From: Solea solea
Lineage: Eukaryota > Chordata > Actinopteri > Pleuronectiformes > Soleidae
Assembly: GCF_958295425.1 (NCBI RefSeq)
Contig: NC_081138.1
Coordinates: 9,040,302 to 9,104,301, forward strand
Direction of reading: 5' to 3'
DNA length: 64,000 nucleotides
This document shows, piece after piece, positions 25,401-38,900 of the stretch; within the stretch, counting starts at the first letter, position 1, and each line of letters opens with the position of its first letter. Made by a program: the position numbers and the translations under genes. The notes beneath the pieces were generated by a model. The model ran no database searches. It was given only the letters and a program-made list of their open reading frames with translations, and was not told where the DNA came from.

Positions 25401-28090
25401 TAACATCTTATAAGATATACTTCTGTACCCTCAGTGTTTGATTTTGCAATGATTTCACTGTTTGGATGTGTTTTTCTGTTTGTGTCTGTTTTTGTGCACA
25501 TTCAGCAAGAATACGGCTGTTTTCTGATTTCTTTCATTTTTCTACTGTCCCATAACATGAACCTCACAAATAAAGTTAACATCTTATAAGAAATAGTTAT
25601 ATACCTTTAGGGTTTGATTTTGCAATGATTTCACTGTTTGGATGTGTTTTTCTGTTTGTGTCTGTTTTTGTGCACATTCAGCAAGAATACGGCTGTTTTC
25701 TGATTTTTTTCATTTTTCTACTGTCCCATAACATAAACCTCACAAATAAAGTTAACATCTAATAAGATATACTTCTGTACCCTCAGTGTTTGATTTTGCA
25801 ATGATTTCACTGTTTGGATGTGTTTTTCTGTTTGTGTCAGTTTTTGTGCACATTCAGCAAGAATACGGCTGTTTTCTGATTTCTTTCATTTTTCTACTGT
25901 CCCATAACATAAACCTCACAAATAAAGTTAAAATCTTATAAGAAATAGTTATATACCTTTAGCGTTTGATTTAGCAATAATTTCACTGTTTGGATGTCTT
26001 TTTCTATTTGTGTCTGTTTTTGTGCACATTCAGCAAGAATACGGCTGTTTTCTGATTTTTTTCATTTTTCTACTGTCCCATAACATGAACCTCACAAATA
26101 AAGTTAACATCTTATAAGATATACTTCTGTACCCTCAGTGTTTGATTTTGCAATGATTTCACTGTTTGGATGTGTTTTTCTGTTTGTGTCTGTTTTTGTG
26201 CACATTCAGCAAGAAAACGGCTGTTTTCTGATTTTTTTCATTTTTCTACTGTCCCATAAAATAAACCTCACAAATAAAGTTAACATCTTATAAGATATAC
26301 TTCTGTACCCTCAGTGTTTGATTTTGCAATGATTTCACTGTTTGGATGTGTTTTTCTATTTGTGTCTGTTTTTGTGCACATTCAGCAAGAATACGGCTGT
26401 TTTCTGATTTTTTTTTTTTTCTACTGTCCCATAACATGAACCTCACAAATAAAGTTAAAATCTTATAAGAAATAGTTATATACCTTTAGCGTTTGATTTT
26501 GCAATAATTTCACTGTTTGGATGTGTTTTTCTGTTTGTGTCTGTTTTTGTGCACATTCAGCAAGAATACAGCTGTTTTCAGATTTTTATCATTTTTCTAC
26601 TGTCCCATAACATGAACCTCACAAATAAAGTTAACATCTTATAAGATATACTTCTGTACCCTCAGTGTTTGATTTTGCAATGATTTCACTGTTTGGATGT
26701 GTTTTTCTGTTTGTGTCTGTTTTTGTGCACATTCAGCAAGAATACGGCTGTTTTCTGATTTCTTTCATTTTTCTACTGTCCCATAACATGAACCTCACAA
26801 ATAAAGTTAACATCTTATAAGAAATAGTTATATACCTTTAGGGTTTGATTTTGCAATGATTTCACTGTTTGGATGTGTTTTTCTGTTTGTGTCTGTTTTT
26901 GTGCACATTCAGCAAGAATACGGCTGTTTTCTGATTTTTTTCATTTTTCTACTGTCCCATAACATAAACCTCACAAATAAAGTTAACATCTAATAAGATA
27001 TACTTCTGTACCCTCAGTGTTTGATTTTGCAATGATTTCACTGTTTGGATGTGTTTTTCTGTTTGTGTCAGTTTTTGTGCACATTCAGCAAGAATACGGC
27101 TGTTTTCTGATTTCTTTCATTTTTCTACTGTCCCATAACATAAACCTCACAAATAAAGTTAAAATCTTATAAGAAATAGTTATATACCTTTAGCGTTTGA
27201 TTTAGCAATAATTTCACTGTTTGGATGTCTTTTTCTATTTGTGTCTGTTTTTGTGCACATTCAGCAAGAATACGGCTGTTTTCTGATTTTTTTCATTTTT
27301 CTACTGTCCCATAACATGAACCTCACAAATAAAGTTAACATCTTATAAGATGTACTTCTGTACCCTCAGTGTTTGATTTTGCAATGATTTCACTGTTTGG
27401 ATGTGTTTTTCTGTTTGTGTCTGTTTTTGTGCACATTCAGCAAGAAAACGGCTGTTTTCTGATTTTTTTCATTTTTCTACTGTCCCATAACATAAACCTC
27501 ACAAATAAAGTTAAAATCTTATAAGAAATAGTTATATACCTTTAGCGTTTGATTTAGCAATAATTTCACTGTTTGGATGTCTTTTTCTATTTGTGTCTGT
27601 TTTTGTGCACATTCAGCAAGAATACGGCTGTTTTCTGATTTTTTTTTTTTTCTACTGTCCCATAACATGAACCTCACAAATAAAGTTAAAATCTTATAAG
27701 AAATAGTTATATACCTTTAGCGTTTGATTTTGCAATAATTTCACTGTTTGGATGTGTTTTTCTGTTTGTGTCTGTTTTTGTGCACATTCAGCAAGAATAC
27801 AGCTGTTTTCAGATTTTTTTCATTTTTCTACTGTCCCATAACATGAACCTCACAAATAAAGTTAACATCTTATAAGATATACTTCTGTACCCTCAGTGTT
27901 TGATTTTGCAATGATTTCACTGTTTGGATGTGTTTTTCTATTTGTGTCTGTTTTTGTGCACATTCAGCAAGAATACGGCTGTTTTCTGATTTTTTTTTTT
28001 TTCTACTGTCCCATAACATGAACCTCACAAATAAAGTTAAAATCTTATAAGAAATAGTTATATACCTTTAGCGTTTGATTTTGCAATAAT
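19470..28090. repeat. Zone marked by the 13-T monomer variant
   Basis: Eight monomers in this zone have the usual T7-CA-T5 ending replaced by an uninterrupted run of 13 T: 19,549-19,561; 21,308-21,320; 21,659-21,671; 22,714-22,726; 25,177-25,189; 26,408-26,420; 27,639-27,651; 27,990-28,002. Each is followed by a GTTAAAATC monomer with GCGTTTGATTTTGC. Spacings show mosaic multimers: 2,110 bp (19,562 to 21,672, also GAGTTCACTG at 20,001/22,111), 1,055 bp, and 2,461 bp (TACTGTCACA at 20,971/23,432). Confidence 0.9.
24768..27511. repeat. 1,231-bp (7-monomer) tandem duplication, about 2.2 copies
   Basis: 24,768-25,998 and 25,999-27,229 are consecutive copies, with a partial third to about 27,511. 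Markers at 1,231-bp spacing: AAGAAAACGG at 24,980, 26,211 and 27,442; the end of the 13-T run at 25,190 and 26,421; TTTGTGTCAG at 25,831 and 27,062. The left edge falls at a GTGT/GTCT difference (24,767 vs 25,998). One difference seen is CATAACATAAACC vs CATAAAATAAACC near 25,025/26,256. Confidence 0.93.
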
Positions 28091-28115
28091 TTCACTGTTT
28101 GGATGTGTTTTTCTG

Positions 28116-31100
28116 TTTGTGTCTGTTTTTGTGCACATTCAGCAAGAATACGGCTGTTTTCTGATTTTTTTCATTTTTCTACTGTCCCATAACATGAACC
28201 TCACAAATAAAGTTAACATCTTATAAGATATACTTCTGTACCCTCAGTGTTTGATTTTGCAATGATTTCACTGTTTGGATGTGTTTTTCTGTTTTTGTCT
28301 GTTTTTGTGCACATTCAGCAAGAATACGGCTGTTTTCTGATTTCTTTCATTTTTCTACTGTCCCATAACATAAACCTCACAAATAAAGTTAAAATCTTAT
28401 AAGAAATAGTTATAAACCTTTAGCGTTTGATTTAGCAATAATTTCACTGTTTGGATGTCTTTTTCTATTTGTGTCTGTTTTTGTGCACATTCAGCAAGAA
28501 TACGGCTGTTTTCTGATTTTTTTCATTTTTCTACTGTCCCATAACATGAACCTCACAAATAAAGTTAACATCTTATAAGATATACTTCTGTACCCTCAGT
28601 GTTTGATTTTGCAATGATTTCACTGTTTGGATGTGTTTTTCTGTTTGTGTCTGTTTTTGTGCACATTCAGCAAGAATACGGCTGTTTTCTGATTTCTTTC
28701 ATTTTTCTACTGTCCCATAACATGAACCTCACAAATAAAGTTAACATCTTATAAGAAATAGTTATATACCTTTAGGGTTTGATTTTGCAATGATTTCACT
28801 GTTTGGATGTGTTTTTCTATTTGTGTCTGTTTTTGTGCACATTCAGCAAGAATACGGCTGTTTTCTGATTTTTTTCATTTTTCTACTGTCCCATAACATG
28901 AACCTCACAAATAAAGTTAACATCTTATAAGATATACTTCTGTACCCTCAGTGTTTGATTTTGCAATGATTTCACTGTTTGGATGTGTTTTTCTGTTTGT
29001 GTCTGTTTTTGTGCACATTCAGCAAGAATACAGCTGTTTTCAGATTTTTTTCATTTTTCTACTGTCCCATAACATGAACCTCACAAATAAAGTTAAAATC
29101 TTATAAGAAATAGTTATATACCTTTAGCGTTTGATTTTGCAATAATTTCACTGTTTGGATGTGTTTTTCTATTTGTGTCTGTTTTTGTGCACATTCAGCA
29201 AGAATACGGCTGTTTTCAGATTTTTTTCATTTTTCTACTGTCCCATAACATAAACCTCACAAATAAAGTTAACATCTAATAAGATATACTTCTGTTCCCT
29301 CAGTTTTTGATTTTGCAATGATTTCACTGTTTGGATGTGTTTTTCTATTTGTGTCTGTTTTTGTGCACATTCAGCAAGAATACGGCTGTTTTCTGATTTT
29401 TTTCATTTTTCTACTGTCCCATAACATGAACCTCACAAATAAAGTTAACATCTTATAAGAAATAGTTATATACCTTTAGGGTTTGATTTTGCAATGATTT
29501 CACTGTTTGGATGTGTTTTTCTGTTTGTGTCTGTTTTTGTGCACATTCAGCAAGAATACGGCTGTTTTCTGATTTTTTTCATTTTTCTACTGTCCCATAA
29601 CATAAACCTCACAAATAAAGTTAACATCTAATAAGATATACTTCTGTTCCCTCAGTTTTTGATTTTGCAATGATTTCACTGTTTGGATGTGTTTTTCTAT
29701 TTGTGTCTGTTTTTGTGCACATTCAGCAAGAATACGGCTGTTTTCTGATTTTTTTCATTTTTCTACTGTCCCATAACATAAACCTCACAAATAAAGTTAA
29801 AATCTTATAAGAAATAGTTATATACCTTTAGCGTTTGATTTTGCAATGATTTCACTGTTTGGATGTGTTTTTCTGTTTGTGTCTGTTTTTGTGCACATTC
29901 AGCAAGAATACGGCTGTTTTCTGATTTTTTTCATTTTTCTACTGTCCCATAACATGAACCTCACAAATAAAGTTAACATCTTATAAGATATACTTCTGTA
30001 CCCTCAGTGTTTGATTTAGCAATAATTTCACTGTTTGGATGTCTTTTTCTATTTGTGTCTGTTTTTGTGCACATTCAGCAAGAATACGGCTGTTTTCTGA
30101 TTTTTTTCATTTTTCTACTGTCCCATAACATGAACCTCACAAATAAAGTTAACATCTTATAAGAAATAGTTATATACCTTTAGGGTTTGATTTTGCAATG
30201 ATTTCACTGTTTGGATGTGTTTTTCTATTTGTGTCTGTTTTTGTGCACATTCAGCAAGAATACGGCTGTTTTCTGATTTTTTTCATTTTTCTACTGTCCC
30301 ATAACATGAACCTCACAAATAAAGTTAACATCTTATAAGAAATAGTTATATACCTTTAGGGTTTGATTTTGCAATGATTTCACTGTTTGGATGTGTTTTT
30401 CTGTTTGTGTCTGTTTTTGTGCACATTCAGCAAGAATACGGCTGTTTTCTGATTTTTTTCATTTTTCTACTGTCCCATAACATAAACCTCACAAATAAAG
30501 TTAACATCTAATAAGATATACTTCTGTTCCCTCAGTTTTTGATTTTGCAATGATTTCACTGTTTGGATGTGTTTTTCTATTTGTGTCTGTTTTTGTGCAC
30601 ATTCAGCAAGAATACGGCTGTTTTCTGATTTTTTTCATTTTTCTACTGTCCCATAAAATAAACCTCACAAATAAAGTTAAAATCTTATAAGAAATAGTTA
30701 TATACCTTTAGCGTTTGATTTAGCAATAATTTCACTGTTTGGATGTGTTTTTCTATTTGTGTCTGTTTTTGTGCACATTCAGCAAGAATACGGCTGTTTT
30801 CTGATTTTTTTCATTTTTCTACTGTCCCATAACATGAACCTCACAAATAAAGTTAACATCTTATAAGAAATAGTTATATACCTTTAGGGTTTGATTTTGC
30901 AATGATTTCACTGTTTGGATGTGTTTTTCTGTTTGTGTCTGTTTTTGTGCACATTCAGCAAGAATACGGCTGTTTTCTGATTTTTTTCATTTTTCTACTG
31001 TCCCATAACATGAACCTCACAAATAAAGTTAACATCTTATAAGATATACTTCTGTACCCTCAGTGTTTGATTTAGCAATAATTTCACTGTTTGGATGTCT

Positions 31101-32948
31101 TTTTCTATTTGTGTCTGTTTTTGTGCACATTCAGCAAGAATACGGCTGTTTTCTGATTTTTTTCATTTTTCTACTGTCCCATAACATGAACCTCACAAAT
31201 AAAGTTAACATCTTATAAGAAATAGTTATATACCTTTAGGGTTTGATTTTGCAATGATTTCACTGTTTGGATGTGTTTTTCTATTTGTGTCTGTTTTTGT
31301 GCACATTCAGCAAGAATACGGCTGTTTTCTGATTTTTTTCATTTTTCTACTGTCCCATAACATGAACCTCACAAATAAAGTTAACATCTTATAAGATATA
31401 CTTCTGTACCCTCAGTGTTTGATTTTGCAATGATTTCACTGTTTGGATGTGTTTTTCTGTTTTTGTCTGTTTTTGTGCACATTCAGCAAGAATACGGCTG
31501 TTTTCTGATTTCTTTCATTTTTCTACTGTCCCATAACATAAACCTCACAAATAAAGTTAAAATCTTATAAGAAATAGTTATATACCTTTAGCGTTTGATT
31601 TAGCAATAATTTCACTGTTTGGATGTCTTTTTCTATTTGTGTCTGTTTTTGTGCACATTCAGCAAGAATACGGCTGTTTTCTGATTTTTTTCATTTTTCT
31701 ACTGTCCCATAACATGAACCTCACAAATAAAGTTAACATCTTATAAGATATACTTCTGTACCCTCAGTGTTTGATTTTGCAATGATTTCACTGTTTGGAT
31801 GTGTTTTTCTGTTTGTGTCTGTTTTTGTGCACATTCAGCAAGAATACGGCTGTTTTCTGATTTCTTTCATTTTTCTACTGTCCCATAACATGAACCTCAC
31901 AAATAAAGTTAACATCTTATAAGAAATAGTTATATACCTTTAGGGTTTGATTTTGCAATGATTTCACTGTTTGGATGTGTTTTTCTATTTGTGTCTGTTT
32001 TTGTGCACATTCAGCAAGAATACGGCTGTTTTCTGATTTTTTTCATTTTTCTACTGTCCCATAACATGAACCTCACAAATAAAGTTAACATCTTATAAGA
32101 TATACTTCTGTACCCTCAGTGTTTGATTTTGCAATGATTTCACTGTTTGGATGTGTTTTTCTGTTTGTGTCTGTTTTTGTGCACATTCAGCAAGAATACA
32201 GCTGTTTTCAGATTTTTTTCATTTTTCTACTGTCCCATAACATGAACCTCACAAATAAAGTTAAAATCTTATAAGAAATAGTTATATACCTTTAGCGTTT
32301 GATTTTGCAATAATTTCACTGTTTGGATGTGTTTTTCTATTTGTGTCTGTTTTTGTGCACATTCAGCAAGAATACGGCTGTTTTCAGATTTTTTTCATTT
32401 TTCTACTGTCCCATAACATAAACCTCACAAATAAAGTTAACATCTAATAAGATATACTTCTGTTCCCTCAGTTTTTGATTTTGCAATGATTTCACTGTTT
32501 GGATGTGTTTTTCTATTTGTGTCTGTTTTTGTGCACATTCAGCAAGAATACGGCTGTTTTCTGATTTTTTTCATTTTTCTACTGTCCCATAACATGAACC
32601 TCACAAATAAAGTTAACATCTTATAAGAAATAGTTATATACCTTTAGGGTTTGATTTTGCAATGATTTCACTGTTTGGATGTGTTTTTCTGTTTGTGTCT
32701 GTTTTTGTGCACATTCAGCAAGAATACGGCTGTTTTCTGATTTTTTTCATTTTTCTACTGTCCCATAACATAAACCTCACAAATAAAGTTAACATCTAAT
32801 AAGATATACTTCTGTTCCCTCAGTTTTTGATTTTGCAATGATTTCACTGTTTGGATGTGTTTTTCTATTTGTGTCTGTTTTTGTGCACATTCAGCAAGAA
32901 TACGGCTGTTTTCTGATTTTTTTCATTTTTCTACTGTCCCATAAAATA
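28116..32948. repeat. 3,168-bp (18-monomer) internal repeat inside the 35-mer
   Basis: About 28,116-29,780 matches about 31,284-32,948 at 3,168 bp: GTTTTTGTCT at 28,291/31,459; CATCTAAT at 29,273/32,441 and 29,625/32,793. The same pairing recurs in the second 35-mer. A further 2,288-bp (13-monomer) pairing links the CCATAAAATA monomers at 30,651 and 32,939. The 35-mer is thus itself a mosaic of older 18- and 13-monomer duplications. Confidence 0.88.
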
Positions 32949-35900
32949 AACCTCACAAATAAAGTTAAAATCTTATAAGAAATAGTTATATACCTTTAGC
33001 GTTTGATTTAGCAATAATTTCACTGTTTGGATGTGTTTTTCTATTTGTGTCTGTTTTTGTGCACATTCAGCAAGAATACGGCTGTTTTCTGATTTTTTTC
33101 ATTTTTCTACTGTCCCATAACATGAACCTCACAAATAAAGTTAACATCTTATAAGAAATAGTTATATACCTTTAGGGTTTGATTTTGCAATGATTTCACT
33201 GTTTGGATGTGTTTTTCTGTTTGTGTCTGTTTTTGTGCACATTCAGCAAGAATACGGCTTTTTTCTGATTTTTTTCATTTTTCTACTGTCCCATAACATG
33301 AACCTCACAAATAAAGTTAACATCTTATAAGATATACTTCTGTACCCTCAGTGTTTGATTTAGCAATAATTTCACTGTTTGGATGTCTTTTTCTATTTGT
33401 GTCTGTTTTTGTGCACATTCAGCAAGAATACGGCTGTTTTCTGATTTTTTTCATTTTTCTACTGTCCCATAACATGAACCTCACAAATAAAGTTAAAATC
33501 TTATAAGAAATAGTTATATACCTTTAGGGTTTGATTTTGCAATGATTTCACTGTTTGGATGTGTTTTTCTATTTGTGTCTGTTTTTGTGCACATTCAGCA
33601 AGAATACGGCTGTTTTCTGATTTTTTTCATTTTCTACTGTCCCATAACATGAACCTCACAAATAAAGTTAACATCTTATAAGATATACTTCTGTACCCTC
33701 AGTGTTTGATTTTGCAATGATTTCACTGTTTGGATGTGTTTTTCTGTTTTTGTCTGTTTTTGTGCACATTCAGCAAGAAAACGGCTGTTTTCTGATTTTT
33801 TTCATTTTTCTACTGTCCCATAACATAAACCTCACAAATAAAGTTAACATCTTATAAGATATACTTCTGTACCCTCAGTGTTTGATTTTGCAATGATTTC
33901 ACTGTTTGGATGTGTTTTTCTGTTTGTGTCTGTTTTTGTGCACATTCAGCAAGAAAACGGCTGTTTTCTGATTTTTTTCATTTTTCTACTGTCCCATAAC
34001 ATAAACCTCACAAATAAAGTTAACATCTTATAAGAAATAGTTATATACCTTTAGGGTTTGATTTTGCAATGATTTCACTGTTTGGATGTGTTTTTCTATT
34101 TGTGTCTGTTTTTGTGCACATTCAGCAAGAATACGGCTGTTTTCAGATTTTTTTCATTTTTCTACTGTCCCATAACATGAACCTCACAAATAAAGTTAAC
34201 ATCTTATAAGAAATAGTTATATACCTTTAGGGTTTGATTTTGCAATGATTTCACTGTTTGGATGTGTTTTTCTATTTGTGTCTGTTTTTGTGCACATTCA
34301 GCAAGAATACGGCTGTTTTCTGATTTTTTTCATTTTTCTACTGTCCCATAACATGAACCTCACAAATAAAGTTAACATCTTATAAGATATACTTCTGTAC
34401 CCTCAGTGTTTGATTTTGCAATGATTTCACTGTTTGGATGTGTTTTTCTGTTTTTGTCTGTTTTTGTGCACATTCAGCAAGAATACGGCTGTTTTCTGAT
34501 TTCTTTCATTTTTCTACTGTCCCATAACATAAACCTCACAAATAAAGTTAAAATCTTATAAGAAATAGTTATAAACCTTTAGCGTTTGATTTAGCAATAA
34601 TTTCACTGTTTGGATGTCTTTTTCTATTTGTGTCTGTTTTTGTGCACATTCAGCAAGAATACGGCTGTTTTCTGATTTTTTTCATTTTTCTACTGTCCCA
34701 TAACATGAACCTCACAAATAAAGTTAACATCTTATAAGATATACTTCTGTACCCTCAGTGTTTGATTTTGCAATGATTTCACTGTTTGGATGTGTTTTTC
34801 TGTTTGTGTCTGTTTTTGTGCACATTCAGCAAGAATACGGCTGTTTTCTGATTTCTTTCATTTTTCTACTGTCCCATAACATGAACCTCACAAATAAAGT
34901 TAACATCTTATAAGAAATAGTTATATACCTTTAGGGTTTGATTTTGCAATGATTTCACTGTTTGGATGTGTTTTTCTATTTGTGTCTGTTTTTGTGCACA
35001 TTCAGCAAGAATACGGCTGTTTTCTGATTTTTTTCATTTTTCTACTGTCCCATAACATGAACCTCACAAATAAAGTTAACATCTTATAAGATATACTTCT
35101 GTACCCTCAGTGTTTGATTTTGCAATGATTTCACTGTTTGGATGTGTTTTTCTGTTTGTGTCTGTTTTTGTGCACATTCAGCAAGAATACAGCTGTTTTC
35201 AGATTTTTTTCATTTTTCTACTGTCCCATAACATGAACCTCACAAATAAAGTTAAAATCTTATAAGAAATAGTTATATACCTTTAGCGTTTGATTTTGCA
35301 ATAATTTCACTGTTTGGATGTGTTTTTCTATTTGTGTCTGTTTTTGTGCACATTCAGCAAGAATACGGCTGTTTTCAGATTTTTTTCATTTTTCTACTGT
35401 CCCATAACATAAACCTCACAAATAAAGTTAACATCTAATAAGATATACTTCTGTTCCCTCAGTTTTTGATTTTGCAATGATTTCACTGTTTGGATGTGTT
35501 TTTCTATTTGTGTCTGTTTTTGTGCACATTCAGCAAGAATACGGCTGTTTTCTGATTTTTTTCATTTTTCTACTGTCCCATAACATGAACCTCACAAATA
35601 AAGTTAACATCTTATAAGAAATAGTTATATACCTTTAGGGTTTGATTTTGCAATGATTTCACTGTTTGGATGTGTTTTTCTGTTTGTGTCTGTTTTTGTG
35701 CACATTCAGCAAGAATACGGCTGTTTTCTGATTTTTTTCATTTTTCTACTGTCCCATAACATAAACCTCACAAATAAAGTTAACATCTAATAAGATATAC
35801 TTCTGTTCCCTCAGTTTTTGATTTTGCAATGATTTCACTGTTTGGATGTGTTTTTCTATTTGTGTCTGTTTTTGTGCACATTCAGCAAGAATACGGCTGT

Positions 35901-38900
35901 TTTCTGATTTTTTTCATTTTTCTACTGTCCCATAACATAAACCTCACAAATAAAGTTAAAATCTTATAAGAAATAGTTATATACCTTTAGCGTTTGATTT
36001 TGCAATGATTTCACTGTTTGGATGTGTTTTTCTGTTTGTGTCTGTTTTTGTGCACATTCAGCAAGAATACGGCTGTTTTCTGATTTTTTTCATTTTTCTA
36101 CTGTCCCATAACATGAACCTCACAAATAAAGTTAACATCTTATAAGATATACTTCTGTACCCTCAGTGTTTGATTTAGCAATAATTTCACTGTTTGGATG
36201 TCTTTTTCTATTTGTGTCTGTTTTTGTGCACATTCAGCAAGAATACGGCTGTTTTCTGATTTTTTTCATTTTTCTACTGTCCCATAACATGAACCTCACA
36301 AATAAAGTTAACATCTTATAAGAAATAGTTATATACCTTTAGGGTTTGATTTTGCAATGATTTCACTGTTTGGATGTGTTTTTCTATTTGTGTCTGTTTT
36401 TGTGCACATTCAGCAAGAATACGGCTGTTTTCTGATTTTTTTCATTTTTCTACTGTCCCATAACATGAACCTCACAAATAAAGTTAACATCTTATAAGAA
36501 ATAGTTATATACCTTTAGGGTTTGATTTTGCAATGATTTCACTGTTTGGATGTGTTTTTCTGTTTGTGTCTGTTTTTGTGCACATTCAGCAAGAATACGG
36601 CTGTTTTCTGATTTTTTTCATTTTTCTACTGTCCCATAACATAAACCTCACAAATAAAGTTAACATCTAATAAGATATACTTCTGTTCCCTCAGTTTTTG
36701 ATTTTGCAATGATTTCACTGTTTGGATGTGTTTTTCTATTTGTGTCTGTTTTTGTGCACATTCAGCAAGAATACGGCTGTTTTCTGATTTTTTTCATTTT
36801 TCTACTGTCCCATAAAATAAACCTCACAAATAAAGTTAAAATCTTATAAGAAATAGTTATATACCTTTAGCGTTTGATTTAGCAATAATTTCACTGTTTG
36901 GATGTGTTTTTCTATTTGTGTCTGTTTTTGTGCACATTCAGCAAGAATACGGCTGTTTTCTGATTTTTTTCATTTTTCTACTGTCCCATAACATGAACCT
37001 CACAAATAAAGTTAACATCTTATAAGAAATAGTTATATACCTTTAGGGTTTGATTTTGCAATGATTTCACTGTTTGGATGTGTTTTTCTGTTTGTGTCTG
37101 TTTTTGTGCACATTCAGCAAGAATACGGCTGTTTTCTGATTTTTTTCATTTTTCTACTGTCCCATAACATGAACCTCACAAATAAAGTTAACATCTTATA
37201 AGATATACTTCTGTACCCTCAGTGTTTGATTTAGCAATAATTTCACTGTTTGGATGTCTTTTTCTATTTGTGTCTGTTTTTGTGCACATTCAGCAAGAAT
37301 ACGGCTGTTTTCTGATTTTTTTCATTTTTCTACTGTCCCATAACATGAACCTCACAAATAAAGTTAACATCTTATAAGAAATAGTTATATACCTTTAGGG
37401 TTTGATTTTGCAATGATTTCACTGTTTGGATGTGTTTTTCTATTTGTGTCTGTTTTTGTGCACATTCAGCAAGAATACGGCTGTTTTCTGATTTTTTTCA
37501 TTTTTCTACTGTCCCATAACATGAACCTCACAAATAAAGTTAACATCTTATAAGATATACTTCTGTACCCTCAGTGTTTGATTTTGCAATGATTTCACTG
37601 TTTGGATGTGTTTTTCTGTTTTTGTCTGTTTTTGTGCACATTCAGCAAGAATACGGCTGTTTTCTGATTTCTTTCATTTTTCTACTGTCCCATAACATAA
37701 ACCTCACAAATAAAGTTAAAATCTTATAAGAAATAGTTATATACCTTTAGCGTTTGATTTAGCAATAATTTCACTGTTTGGATGTCTTTTTCTATTTGTG
37801 TCTGTTTTTGTGCACATTCAGCAAGAATACGGCTGTTTTCTGATTTTTTTCATTTTTCTACTGTCCCATAACATGAACCTCACAAATAAAGTTAACATCT
37901 TATAAGATATACTTCTGTACCCTCAGTGTTTGATTTTGCAATGATTTCACTGTTTGGATGTGTTTTTCTGTTTGTGTCTGTTTTTGTGCACATTCAGCAA
38001 GAATACGGCTGTTTTCTGATTTCTTTCATTTTTCTACTGTCCCATAACATGAACCTCACAAATAAAGTTAACATCTTATAAGAAATAGTTATATACCTTT
38101 AGGGTTTGATTTTGCAATGATTTCACTGTTTGGATGTGTTTTTCTATTTGTGTCTGTTTTTGTGCACATTCAGCAAGAATACGGCTGTTTTCTGATTTTT
38201 TTCATTTTTCTACTGTCCCATAACATGAACCTCACAAATAAAGTTAACATCTTATAAGATATACTTCTGTACCCTCAGTGTTTGATTTTGCAATGATTTC
38301 ACTGTTTGGATGTGTTTTTCTGTTTGTGTCTGTTTTTGTGCACATTCAGCAAGAATACAGCTGTTTTCAGATTTTTTTCATTTTTCTACTGTCCCATAAC
38401 ATGAACCTCACAAATAAAGTTAAAATCTTATAAGAAATAGTTATATACCTTTAGCGTTTGATTTTGCAATAATTTCACTGTTTGGATGTGTTTTTCTATT
38501 TGTGTCTGTTTTTGTGCACATTCAGCAAGAATACGGCTGTTTTCAGATTTTTTTCATTTTTCTACTGTCCCATAACATAAACCTCACAAATAAAGTTAAC
38601 ATCTAATAAGATATACTTCTGTTCCCTCAGTTTTTGATTTTGCAATGATTTCACTGTTTGGATGTGTTTTTCTATTTGTGTCTGTTTTTGTGCACATTCA
38701 GCAAGAATACGGCTGTTTTCTGATTTTTTTCATTTTTCTACTGTCCCATAACATGAACCTCACAAATAAAGTTAACATCTTATAAGAAATAGTTATATAC
38801 CTTTAGGGTTTGATTTTGCAATGATTTCACTGTTTGGATGTGTTTTTCTGTTTGTGTCTGTTTTTGTGCACATTCAGCAAGAATACGGCTGTTTTCTGAT

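Noticed and set aside
19549..28002. Poly(T) runs as reversed poly(A) tails of inserted retroelements
   Set aside because: The runs sit at the fixed T-rich end of monomers, have no target-site duplication or element body, and keep monomer length within a base.
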